DNA of 5,562 bases from UBA1081 sp964454355 (GCA_964454355.1 CAYVTA010000121.1:1-5562); one strand, 5' to 3'; shown: positions 1 through 5,562, numbered from the stretch's first letter. Made by a program: numbers and translations. Notes: generated by a model from the letters alone, not told the origin.

Positions 1-33
1 ATTTCATATTACCAACATTTTCTTTAAGAATAA

Positions 34-55
34 AAGCACCCTGATTAGGGTGCTT
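34..55 (-). terminator. Intrinsic terminator of glyS
   Basis: Perfect 8-bp stem AAGCACCC (34-41) / GGGTGCTT (48-55) with a 6-base loop. Read on the minus strand it is followed by TTTTATTCTT (complement of 26-35), a good U-tract. It begins six bases past the glyS stop codon, so it is placed to end the glyS transcript and implies a monocistronic 3' end. Bases 1-25 beyond it hold nothing I can identify. Confidence 0.9.
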
Positions 56-60
56 AAAAA

Positions 61-1440
61 TTAAAATTCAATTTTTGATGCAATATAAGCTTCAAGCTCG
101 TCAATGGGAAGTCTTACCTGCTCCATTGTGTCTCTGTCACGAACTGTTACGCAGCCGTCGGTTTCGCTGTCAAAATCATATGTGATACAGAAAGGAGTAC
201 CGATTTCGTCCTCACGGCGATATCTCTTGCCGATTGAACCGGTTTCGTCAAAGTCAACCATAAACTTTTTGCTGAGCATATCGTAAACTTCCATAGCCTT
301 GTCGGAAAGCTTCTTTGAAAGAGGAAGAACTGCTGCTTTGTAAGGAGCAATAACAGGACTCAAATGAAGAACAACTCTTGTGTCGTTCTTTTCTGCATCA
401 ATAACTTCCTCGTCATAAGCCTCACAAAGAAGGGCAAGTACAGTTCTGTCAAGACCGTATGTGGACTCAATTATGAAAGGAATATACTTTTCGTTTGTTT
501 CCGGATCAAGGTAATCCATCTTCTGACCACTGTATTCCTGATGTCTTGTAAGGTCAAAGTTGGTTCTGTTATGAGTACCGTTGATCTCACCCCAACCAAA
601 GGGGAAAAGAAATTCTATATCACAAGCAGCCTTTGCGTAATGTGCAAGCTTTTCATGGTCATGGAAACGAAGATGATCAGCAGGAATACCAAGATCCTGA
701 TAATACTTCATTCCGTAGTTTTTGAAGTAATCATAAAGCTCTGTATCAGTACCTTCCTTACAGAAAGTCTGGAACTCCATCTGTTCGAACTCAATTGTTC
801 TGAAAGTAAAGTTGCCGGGAGTTATCTCATTTCTGAAAGCCTTACCGATCTGACCGATACTGAAAGGAAGCTTTGCTCTCATTGAACGCTGAACGTTGAG
901 ATAGTTAACATATTCACCCTGAGCATTTTCAGGACGAAGATAAATTACACTTTTGCTGTTGTTTGTAACGCCTCTGAATGTCTGGAACATGAGATTAAAT
1001 TCTCTGATATCGGTAAAGTTGTGCTTACCGCAGTTAGGGCAAGGAATGGAATGATCCTTGATATACTGGAACATCTCTTCCTTAGTCATACCGTCAGCAT
1101 GAGCATTTTCATCAAAATCATCAATAAGATTATCTGCTCTGTGACGCATTTTACATTCTTTACAGTCAAGAAGAGGATCAGAGAAGGATGCAACGTGACC
1201 ACTGGCTTCCCATACTCTGGGATGCATAAGGATATCAGCATCAACTTCATAGCTGTTCTTTCTTTCCTGAATAAATCTCTTTCTCCATGTATCCTTAACA
1301 TTATTTTTAAGTCTTGCACCTAAGGGACCGTAATCCCAAGTATTTGCAAGTCCGCCGTAAATATCGCTTCCTGCAAATATAAAACCTCTGCTTTTACAAA
1401 GGGCAACAATTTTTTCCATTGTCTTTTCGGTATTATTCAT
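61..1440 (-). CDS. glyQS: Glycyl-tRNA synthetase (alpha2 dimer type)
   Basis: Charges tRNA-Gly with glycine using ATP in the cytoplasm; essential for translation. The 459-residue length is usual for the single-chain homodimeric bacterial/archaeal-type enzyme, not the separate GlyQ/GlyS pair. Visible class II features: an N-terminal catalytic core with the early WDYGPLG segment (about 35-41); an insertion with zinc-type cysteine pairs C93/C96 and C134/C137; motif 2 around residues 202-222 (FRNE then FRTIEFEQ); the GEINGTHNRTNFDLTRH substrate region (284-300); motif 3 GLDR (329-332); and a C-terminal anticodon-binding (HGTP) domain from about 355, including GSIGKRYRR..EIGTPFCIT. The ATG at 1440 is chosen because GGAGGT (complement of 1448-1453) sits 7 bases upstream; M8 has no comparable site. 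No frameshift or missing motif is seen. It is transcribed divergently from the ABC genes. The family is sometimes annotated glyS or glyQS; the symbol is a naming convention, the function is firm. Confidence 0.97.
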   Translation of the reverse strand: MNNTEKTMEKIVALCKSRGFIFAGSDIYGGLANTWDYGPLGARLKNNVKDTWRKRFIQERKNSYEVDADILMHPRVWEASGHVASFSDPLLDCKECKMRHRADNLIDDFDENAHADGMTKEEMFQYIKDHSIPCPNCGKHNFTDIREFNLMFQTFRGVTNNSKSVIYLRPENAQGEYVNYLNVQRSMRAKLPFSIGQIGKAFRNEITPGNFTFRTIEFEQMEFQTFCKEGTDTELYDYFKNYGMKYYQDLGIPADHLRFHDHEKLAHYAKAACDIEFLFPFGWGEINGTHNRTNFDLTRHQEYSGQKMDYLDPETNEKYIPFIIESTYGLDRTVLALLCEAYDEEVIDAEKNDTRVVLHLSPVIAPYKAAVLPLSKKLSDKAMEVYDMLSKKFMVDFDETGSIGKRYRREDEIGTPFCITYDFDSETDGCVTVRDRDTMEQVRLPIDELEAYIASKIEF

Positions 1441-1447
1441 TTATATG

Positions 1448-1453
1448 ACCTCC
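1448..1453 (-). promoter_or_regulatory. glyQS ribosome binding site
   Basis: GGAGGT on the minus strand, 7 bases before the ATG at 1440. It settles the start codon of the synthetase. Confidence 0.9.
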
Positions 1454-1474
1454 GATTTAACATTTCAACTAATT

Positions 1475-1503
1475 ATTTTAATCCATTAGTTCTTAAATGT
1501 CAA
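1475..1503 (-). promoter_or_regulatory. Sigma-A type promoter of glyQS
   Basis: On the minus strand: -35 TTGACA (complement of 1498-1503, exact consensus), a 17-base spacer, and -10 TAAAAT (complement of 1475-1480, one mismatch to TATAAT). The predicted transcript start is near 1468, giving a leader of about 28 bases that contains only the ribosome binding site. That leaves no room for a T-box or other riboswitch, suggesting constitutive housekeeping expression from this promoter. Confidence 0.88.
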
Positions 1504-1571
1504 GATTAAACACGCAATAATACGTAAGTTTGTTAATTTTTTAAACAAAATGTAAATTATGCAACTTTTTC

Positions 1572-1597
1572 TTGACACACTGCACCGTGTGTGTTAA
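1572..1597. promoter_or_regulatory. Operator-like palindrome overlapping the promoter
   Basis: Inverted repeat TTGACACAC (1572-1580) - 8 bases - GTGTGTTAA (1589-1597); the arms match at 8 of 9 positions. A perfect ACACAC/GTGTGT core with a 6-base gap (1575-1592) is also present in a slightly shifted register. The element spans the -35 box, the spacer and the start of the -10 box, the position expected for a repressor that blocks RNA polymerase. Size and symmetry suit a dimeric helix-turn-helix repressor such as TetR or MarR types; no such regulator is encoded in the window, so the factor is unknown. Confidence 0.55.
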
Positions 1598-1600
1598 ACT
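1572..1600 (+). promoter_or_regulatory. Sigma-A type promoter of the small ORF / ABC leader
   Basis: -35 TTGACA (1572-1577, exact consensus), 17-base spacer, -10 TAAACT (1595-1600, four of six consensus bases). An A/T-rich tract upstream (1531-1570) could act as an UP element. The predicted start is near 1607, about 45 bases before the small ORF. It points away from the glyQS promoter, the two -35 boxes lying about 70 bp apart. The -35 and spacer are part of a palindrome (see the separate entry). Confidence 0.8.
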
Positions 1601-1635
1601 CACAATTACTGTTAACAGAAAAAGATTTAATATTG

Positions 1636-1642
1636 AAAGGAG
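1636..1642 (+). promoter_or_regulatory. Ribosome binding site of the small ORF
   Basis: AAAGGAG, 9 bases before the ATG at 1652. Its presence is the main evidence that the following 20-codon ORF is translated. An in-frame ATG at 1643 directly abuts this site, too close to be used. Confidence 0.7.
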
Positions 1643-1651
1643 ATGGACAGA

Positions 1652-1714
1652 ATGATGAATAATATGGCAACACTAATCAGCAAGGCAGAGCACATTTTGT
1701 CCGTTTCAAAATAA
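1652..1714 (+). CDS. 20-residue small ORF, possible leader peptide
   Basis: Encodes MMNNMATLISKAEHILSVSK, stop TAA at 1712-1714. Support is contextual: a promoter 50-80 bases upstream, a well-spaced AAAGGAG, and an intrinsic terminator 16 bases after the stop. I do not recognise the peptide. It has three Met in the first five residues, a short amphipathic-looking stretch (LISKAEHIL), no signal peptide, no Gly-Gly processing site, no Cys, and no run of a single amino acid as seen in amino-acid biosynthesis leaders. The stop codon lies in the loop of the 1700-1721 hairpin, so a ribosome finishing the ORF would melt that hairpin. Possible roles: a regulatory leader peptide for the ABC exporter genes (compare bmrB of B. 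subtilis by layout only), an exported signal or bioactive peptide, or a small-RNA gene with a chance ORF. Function unknown. Confidence 0.55.
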   Translation: MMNNMATLISKAEHILSVSK

Positions 1715-1721
1715 AAACGGA
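1700..1721 (+). promoter_or_regulatory. Hairpin enclosing the small ORF stop codon
   Basis: Perfect 7-bp stem TCCGTTT (1700-1706) / AAACGGA (1715-1721) with loop CAAAATAA, which contains the TAA stop. No U-tract follows, so it is not itself a terminator. The CCGTTT / AAACGG sequences recur in the second terminator-like hairpin (1851-1886), making cross-pairing possible. Confidence 0.5.
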
Positions 1722-1730
1722 TGATATTTC

Positions 1731-1759
1731 AGTCTCAGCTTTGCGCTGAGACTTTTTTT
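1731..1759 (+). terminator. Strong intrinsic terminator after the small ORF
   Basis: Perfect 9-bp stem AGTCTCAGC (1731-1739) / GCTGAGACT (1745-1753), loop TTTGC, followed directly by a run of seven T (1753-1759). It is oriented + only: the opposite strand lacks a U-tract. It would end transcripts from the 1572 promoter at about 150 nt, before the ABC genes, unless antitermination or readthrough occurs. Confidence 0.9.
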
Positions 1760-1797
1760 ACTTTATAGAAAACTGCGTTTCCATAAAGCAAAAAAAA
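1753..1797. repeat. Long inverted repeat next to the first terminator
   Basis: Left arm: T7 (1753-1759), A, CTTTAT (1761-1766), A, GAAA (1768-1771). Right arm: TTTC (1778-1781), C, ATAAAG (1783-1788), C, A7 (within 1790-1797). Loop ACTGCG. That is 17 pairs with two A/C mismatches on the + strand; on the complementary strand both mismatches become G/U wobbles, giving an unbroken 19-pair RNA stem. It could be a remnant of a small mobile or repeat element, or a real RNA hairpin. No U-tract supports a terminator role. Confidence 0.5.
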
Positions 1798-1806
1798 CAT
1801 TATATG
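1778..1806 (+). promoter_or_regulatory. Possible weak internal promoter for the ABC genes
   Basis: TTTCCA (1778-1783), 17-base spacer, TATATG (1801-1806); each hexamer matches consensus at four of six positions. It would start RNA near 1813, at the edge of the GC-rich structured block and downstream of the first terminator, letting the ABC genes be expressed independently of the small ORF. Such matches occur by chance in A/T-rich DNA. Confidence 0.3.
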
Positions 1807-1808
1807 TT

Positions 1809-1886
1809 CCGCCTCGGGCCCCTTTTTGCGGGCACGGCGATGGACTAATCGAAAACGGTCGCCGCAGTACGGCGAAAGCCGTTTTC
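1809..1886 (+). promoter_or_regulatory. GC-rich structured leader of the ABC operon
   Basis: This block is markedly richer in G+C than its surroundings and full of complementary segments. CGCC (1810-1813)/GGCG (1836-1839) and GCCC (1818-1821)/GGGC (1830-1833) can form a proximal stem. CGGCGA occurs twice (1835-1840 and 1870-1875), and either copy can pair with the single TCGCCG at 1859-1864, so two mutually exclusive folds exist. One of these folds completes the terminator-like hairpin at 1851-1886. I do not recognise a known riboswitch consensus here (no T-box, TPP, SAM, fluoride, guanidine or ZTP motifs seen by eye). Confidence 0.5.
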
Positions 1887-1900
1887 TTGTTTTCAATTTT
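1851..1900 (+). terminator. Terminator-like attenuator hairpin before the ABC genes
   Basis: Outer stem GAAAACGG (1851-1858) / CCGTTTTC (1879-1886), inner stem TCGCCG (1859-1864) / CGGCGA (1870-1875), loop CAGTA, 3-base bulge AAG: 14 pairs in all. A T-rich but interrupted tail follows (TTGTTTTCAATTTT, 1887-1900). Only 20 bases separate the tail from the first ABC start codon. An intrinsic terminator between a promoter and its gene is expected to be conditional, hence the attenuator reading. Confidence 0.6.
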
Positions 1901-1920
1901 GATAAATTTGAGGTGTGTAT

Positions 1921-3732
1921 ATGGAAAAACAAAAAAGTGAACATTTTGCGGCGATAAAAAATACTGTTTACGCCGTAAAAATCATTTTCAAAGCATCGCC
2001 CTATCTGCTTCCGGGTTACACTGTTTCAATTTTCGGATATTGGTTTTTTGAAAACTATCTGAAAAACGTTGTCTTTCTTGACAAAATGCTCAGCATTGTA
2101 ACAGACGGCGGCACATTTGAAACATTTATGAAAGCACTTATAATTTTTTGTATTGCCGGTATCGTTGCATATTTTCTTGACTGCTTCGGCGATTTTATTT
2201 CCTCTTCGGAAAACAAAAAAGTATATAAACTGCTTAATGAACAGATTTTCAGAAAAGCTTGTAATGTTGATATAGAATGCTACGAAAATCCCAAGTTCTA
2301 CGATAACTATAAACGAGCAACGGATGTCATAAACAACGACATGACACTTGAATTTTCTTGGTGTTTAAGCAATATGATTGCTTTTATTGCAGTAGGAGCA
2401 AGTCTTGTTTCCTATATCTGCTCAGTAGACCCGAAAATACTTTTATTTCTTTCAGGTATGATCCCGTATGTTCTTTCACAGTCATACAGAAATAAGCTTG
2501 AGTACAAAAAAGACAAAGAAATGACTTCTAACAACCGCAAAAAGGATTATGTCCAGCGAGTTGTATTTCTCAAGGACTTTGCCAAGGATATGCGAACATC
2601 CGGTATATATCATGTAATGAAAAACAGATTTGTAAGGGCTGTTGAAAGCAACCGTGAGATTATCCGAAAATACGGCTGGAAAACAGGTGCACTTGATGTT
2701 CTCGGAGGCTTTTTCAGTGAGATTTTACCTATTGCAGGCACACTGATTTACGGTGTTTACGGTTTTATAAACGGAACGGTGTCCGTTGCCCAATTTGCAG
2801 TTATTGTAAGTGCAATAACCGGTCTTAAATCCATTATCGAAAACATTGGCAGAGATCTGAAGGAAATTCAAAGAGTTTCTCTCTATTTCGGCAATCTTAA
2901 AATATTTTTTGGATATGAAAACAAGCTGAAAAACGGAACAAGAAAAGCGGAAACACTTGAATCCGTAGAATTTCGCAATGTAACCTTTACATATCCGGGT
3001 GCAAAAAAGCCTTCACTTAAAAATGTTTCTTTTTCAGTGGGCAAAGACGAAACAGTTGCGATAGTAGGCAAAAACGGTGCAGGCAAATCCACTTTTGTAA
3101 AGCTTTTGCTCCGCTTCTACGATCCTGATGAAGGTGAGATTCTGTATAACGGCATAAATGTCAAGGAGTTTGATACGGAATCACTTCGCAAGCGTGTAGG
3201 TACTGTTTTTCAGGATTACAAAGTTTTCGCTCTGTCAGTAAATGAAAATGTACTTTGTCGTGACTGCGAAAATGAAAAAGACCGTGCTCACGCAAAACGA
3301 GCACTTGTAAAAAGCGGCGCCTTCAGCAAAATCAGCACCCTTGAAAATGGTGCCGACACAGTCCTTACAAGAGAATTTGATGATAAGGGAGCCGGTCTTT
3401 CCGGCGGTGAACAGCAGAAGGTCGCTGCAGCAAGAATGTTTGCACACACGTTTGATTTGGCTGTACTTGATGAGCCGTCTTCTGCTCTTGACCCTATTGC
3501 AGAATATAACATGTATGAAAGTCTTATTGACGAAACAAAAAATAAAATGGTTGTATACATTTCCCACAGGCTTTCAAGTGCAGTACTTTCAGACAGAATT
3601 TATGTTTTTGAAAACGGTACTGTAGCTGAAAGCGGAAGTCATGCAGAGCTCATGGCGAAAAACGGAGTGTATGCGGAAATGTTCACAATGCAGGCATCAA
3701 ACTATAAAGACGAGGAGGGAGAAGAATGCTGA
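1921..3732 (+). CDS. ABC exporter half-transporter (first of pair)
   Basis: Predicted inner-membrane half-transporter of the MdlB/BmrA-like exporter superfamily: 603 residues, with a six-helix membrane domain followed by an ATPase. Approximate helices: 27-47, 70-92, 147-168, 171-188, 256-281 and 286-306. The ATPase has A-loop Y358 (FTYPG), Walker A GKNGAGKST (383-391), Q-loop Q431, signature LSGGEQ (493-498), Walker B with D517 and catalytic E518, D-loop SSALD (520-524) and switch H549. All catalytic residues are intact. The signature ends in E rather than the commoner Q. The start is ATG 1921, not the in-frame GTG at 1915, because GAGG (1910-1913) is 7 bases from the ATG and abuts the GTG. 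The C-terminus is acidic (DEEGEEC). It overlaps the next gene by 7 bases, implying translational coupling and a heterodimer. Substrate unknown: drug, peptide or lipid are all possible. There is no peptidase C39 domain and no neighbouring precursor gene except the 20-residue ORF. Confidence 0.93.
   Translation: MEKQKSEHFAAIKNTVYAVKIIFKASPYLLPGYTVSIFGYWFFENYLKNVVFLDKMLSIVTDGGTFETFMKALIIFCIAGIVAYFLDCFGDFISSSENKKVYKLLNEQIFRKACNVDIECYENPKFYDNYKRATDVINNDMTLEFSWCLSNMIAFIAVGASLVSYICSVDPKILLFLSGMIPYVLSQSYRNKLEYKKDKEMTSNNRKKDYVQRVVFLKDFAKDMRTSGIYHVMKNRFVRAVESNREIIRKYGWKTGALDVLGGFFSEILPIAGTLIYGVYGFINGTVSVAQFAVIVSAITGLKSIIENIGRDLKEIQRVSLYFGNLKIFFGYENKLKNGTRKAETLESVEFRNVTFTYPGAKKPSLKNVSFSVGKDETVAIVGKNGAGKSTFVKLLLRFYDPDEGEILYNGINVKEFDTESLRKRVGTVFQDYKVFALSVNENVLCRDCENEKDRAHAKRALVKSGAFSKISTLENGADTVLTREFDDKGAGLSGGEQQKVAAARMFAHTFDLAVLDEPSSALDPIAEYNMYESLIDETKNKMVVYISHRLSSAVLSDRIYVFENGTVAESGSHAELMAKNGVYAEMFTMQASNYKDEEGEEC
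3713..3718 (+). promoter_or_regulatory. Ribosome binding site of the second ABC gene
   Basis: AGGAGG lies inside the last codons of the first ABC gene, 7 bases before the ATG at 3726. The near-perfect site plus the overlapping stop and start supports coupled, roughly equal synthesis of both subunits. Confidence 0.9.
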
Positions 3733-5519
3733 AGAAAAAAGAAAAAGGTCAGCACAGTATAATCAGCAACATCTTTTTTATCCTTAAAATAATGTATGAA
3801 ATTTCTCCCGGACTTGTTATCGGTGAAATCGTGACAGATATTCTCACAACACTGCCTGACAAGCTTATTTCCGTTATCGGAATCAAATATGTTATCGACC
3901 AGATCGATAAGCCAAACGGAATACGCAATATTTTCATTGCCCTTGCAATAATGGTTTCCGTTATCATAATCGAAAATATTGTAAACGCACTGTTCTTCGA
4001 GCTTTTTGCTCACAGAGAAAGAGAAAAGCTGTATTTGGGTATCCACTCAAAGCTTTATGAAAAAGCAATTTCACTTGATCTGGCAAGCTATGATGATTCT
4101 TCATTTTACAGCGATTTTATTCTTGCAATTGAAACATCTTCAGAAAATATCAGATATATTCTCAATCTCATAAGAGGATATGTTGCTGAAATTGTCGCAT
4201 TTATATCAATCGGCACGGTAATGTTCACTATTGACCCTGTATGTCTTGTGATAATTCTCTTTTTTGTTATCACTTTTCTTCCAATCGGCAAGCACACAGG
4301 TAATCTTCAGATGAAACGCCGTGAAGCGATGAATGAGAAATACAGAAAAGCTAATTATTTTTCACGTCTTTTCTATCTTCCCGAATATGCAGGGGAAATG
4401 CGTATGCACTCAATTATCGGAATATTTTTCTCCCGTTTTCGTGATAGTGCAGATGATATTACAAGAACCCAGCGTAAATATGCAGGAAAAATCGACGGTT
4501 GGTTTTTTATCCAGGCTGTTGTTGTTCAGATTATCGGTTTCATGCTTGTACTTACTACTTATATCGGATATCAGACAATTGAGGTCGGAGCACTGACAGC
4601 AAGTGATTTTGTTTCAACCTTCAACGGTGCAGCATCTATCAGTTCCTCTGTACTGTTCCTTACGGTATACTCATTGCGTAACTTTACGGAACGCTCAAAG
4701 ATGATTGAAAAATACAGAACTTTCCTGTCAACTGATTTTAAAATCAAAGACGGCGAACACATTGCTCAATGCGGAGAAGCCAAAGATATTGAACTGAAAA
4801 ATGTAAGCTTTACATATCCTGGCAACGCTTCTCCCACACTGAAAAACATAAATATGACCATTCATCCGGGTGAGAAAATTGCTCTTGTTGGCTATAACGG
4901 TGCAGGAAAAACGACTCTTACAAATCTGCTGCTTCGTCTTTATGATGTAACCGACGGAGAGATAACCATTGCAGGCAGAAACATAAAAGACGAGACCGTA
5001 TATTCTCACCGTGACCGTTTTGCCGCAGTATTTCAGGATTTCAAAATTTTCGGTGCAACGGTCGGCGAAAATGTAGCATTGCAGGTAGATTACGATAAAG
5101 AACGTGTCATTGAAGCTCTTGGTCATGCAGGCTTCAAAAAGGATTTACCGGAAGGCACAGAGACGATTCTTCTCAGAGAATTTAACGATGACGGTATGTC
5201 TCTTTCCGGCGGTGAAGAGCAAAAAGTTGCAATTGCAAGAGCATTTTATAAAAAATGTCCCTATGTTATTCTGGATGAACCCTCTGCAAATCTTGACCCG
5301 GTTTCAGAATACGAATTGAACCGTTCCATGATGGAAGCAGCAAAGGAAAAGACCGTAATATTTATATCTCACAGACTTTCCACAACACGCCACGCAGACA
5401 GAATCTTTATGATGGAAAACGGTGAAATCGTTGAAAGAGGTACTCATGAAGAGCTTATGGCTCTTAACGGTAAGTACGCATATATGTTTAATCTGCAGGC
5501 AGAAAAATATAAACAATAA
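3726..5519 (+). CDS. ABC exporter half-transporter (second of pair)
   Basis: A 597-residue partner of the preceding gene and evidently its paralogue: same order of domains, and conserved motifs at identical residue numbers from the signature onward. Approximate membrane helices: 27-56 (one long or broken helix), 66-92, 147-168, 171-189, 257-284 and 290-316. The ATPase has A-loop Y364 (FTYPG), Walker A GYNGAGKTT (389-397), Q-loop Q437, signature LSGGEE (493-498), Walker B D517/E518, D-loop SANLD (520-524) and switch H549. Both the catalytic Glu and His are present, so unlike many heterodimeric exporters neither subunit shows an obviously dead ATPase. The segment before the signature (LLREFNDDGMS) matches the corresponding LTREFDDKGAG of its partner, a shared subfamily trait. 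The N-terminus is strongly basic (LKKKEKG). The substrate cannot be told from sequence; export is inferred from the fold. Confidence 0.93.
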   Translation: MLKKKEKGQHSIISNIFFILKIMYEISPGLVIGEIVTDILTTLPDKLISVIGIKYVIDQIDKPNGIRNIFIALAIMVSVIIIENIVNALFFELFAHREREKLYLGIHSKLYEKAISLDLASYDDSSFYSDFILAIETSSENIRYILNLIRGYVAEIVAFISIGTVMFTIDPVCLVIILFFVITFLPIGKHTGNLQMKRREAMNEKYRKANYFSRLFYLPEYAGEMRMHSIIGIFFSRFRDSADDITRTQRKYAGKIDGWFFIQAVVVQIIGFMLVLTTYIGYQTIEVGALTASDFVSTFNGAASISSSVLFLTVYSLRNFTERSKMIEKYRTFLSTDFKIKDGEHIAQCGEAKDIELKNVSFTYPGNASPTLKNINMTIHPGEKIALVGYNGAGKTTLTNLLLRLYDVTDGEITIAGRNIKDETVYSHRDRFAAVFQDFKIFGATVGENVALQVDYDKERVIEALGHAGFKKDLPEGTETILLREFNDDGMSLSGGEEQKVAIARAFYKKCPYVILDEPSANLDPVSEYELNRSMMEAAKEKTVIFISHRLSTTRHADRIFMMENGEIVERGTHEELMALNGKYAYMFNLQAEKYKQ

Positions 5520-5536
5520 TTTATCGGTGATGTGAC

Positions 5537-5561
5537 GGGGAACCCCCGGCGAGGGTTCCCC
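5537..5561 (+). terminator. Probable terminator of the ABC operon, cut by window end
   Basis: Perfect 9-bp stem GGGGAACCC (5537-5545) / GGGTTCCCC (5553-5561), loop CCGGCGA, 17 bases after the stop of the second ABC gene. The window ends one base later, so the expected T-run cannot be seen. Confidence 0.65.
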
Positions 5562-5562
5562 A

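Noticed and set aside
364..885. 173-codon + strand ORF antisense to glyQS
   Set aside because: It lies wholly inside a well-supported synthetase gene on the opposite strand, with no recognisable domain, promoter or ribosome binding site.
1643..1651. In-frame ATG at 1643 giving a 23-residue small ORF
   Set aside because: It lies immediately next to the GGAG core, leaving no room for initiation; ATG 1652 is spaced normally.
1809..1886. Known riboswitch class in the GC-rich leader (fluoride, guanidine, ZTP, T-box)
   Set aside because: Short fragments such as GGCGATGG look suggestive of a fluoride element, but the remaining conserved bases are absent. A covariance-model search would settle it.
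1915..1920. GTG at 1915 as the start of the first ABC gene
   Set aside because: It abuts the GAGG ribosome binding site (1910-1913). The ATG at 1921 has the correct 7-base spacing.
1735..1944. 69-codon minus-strand ORF across the ABC leader
   Set aside because: It runs through the terminator stem, the inverted repeat and the switchable GC-rich block, has no ribosome binding site near its start, and begins inside the first ABC gene. Better explained as chance.
1895..1960. Minus-strand promoter for an antisense RNA over the leader
   Set aside because: Only poor hexamer matches were seen, with no convincing -35/-10 pair at proper spacing.
3702..4046. 114-codon minus-strand ORF over the junction of the two ABC genes
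   Set aside because: Overlaps two clear genes with intact motifs; it looks like a codon-bias shadow.

Overview
The window looks like chromosome of a low-GC Firmicute, most plausibly a gut clostridium of the Ruminococcaceae/Oscillospirales type. The reasons are the A/T-rich intergenic DNA, strong GGAGG-type ribosome binding sites, near-consensus sigma-A promoters, and a bacterial alpha2-type (archaeal/eukaryal-like, zinc-binding) glycyl-tRNA synthetase. The lineage is an inference from style, not from a database match.

Layout: (1) 34-55, the intrinsic terminator of glyS. (2) 61-1440, minus strand, glycyl-tRNA synthetase, with its own near-perfect promoter (1475-1503) and a leader too short for a T-box. 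(3) 1441-1920, a 480-base divergent intergenic region and the most unusual part of the window. It holds a second, outward (+) promoter with a palindrome built into it, a 20-codon small ORF with a good ribosome binding site, a hairpin enclosing that ORF's stop codon, a strong intrinsic terminator, another long inverted repeat, and a GC-rich block ending in a second terminator-like hairpin just before the next gene. (4) 1921-3732 and 3726-5519, two overlapping + strand genes for a pair of ABC exporter half-transporters (6-TM domain plus ATPase each), surely translated together and probably forming a heterodimer. (5) 5537-5561, a GC-rich hairpin, probably the operon terminator, cut by the window end.

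How it may work together: glyS is an ordinary housekeeping neighbour. The ABC pair has no recognisable substrate gene, regulator or biosynthetic enzyme in this window. Its leader (small ORF plus terminator plus competing hairpins) resembles in layout the Bacillus subtilis bmrB-bmrC-bmrD arrangement, where a leader peptide controls a heterodimeric multidrug exporter by ribosome-mediated transcription attenuation. That reading is inference. I found no convincing antiterminator for the first terminator, so the small ORF could equally be a self-contained peptide or small-RNA gene lying upstream of an independently expressed transporter.
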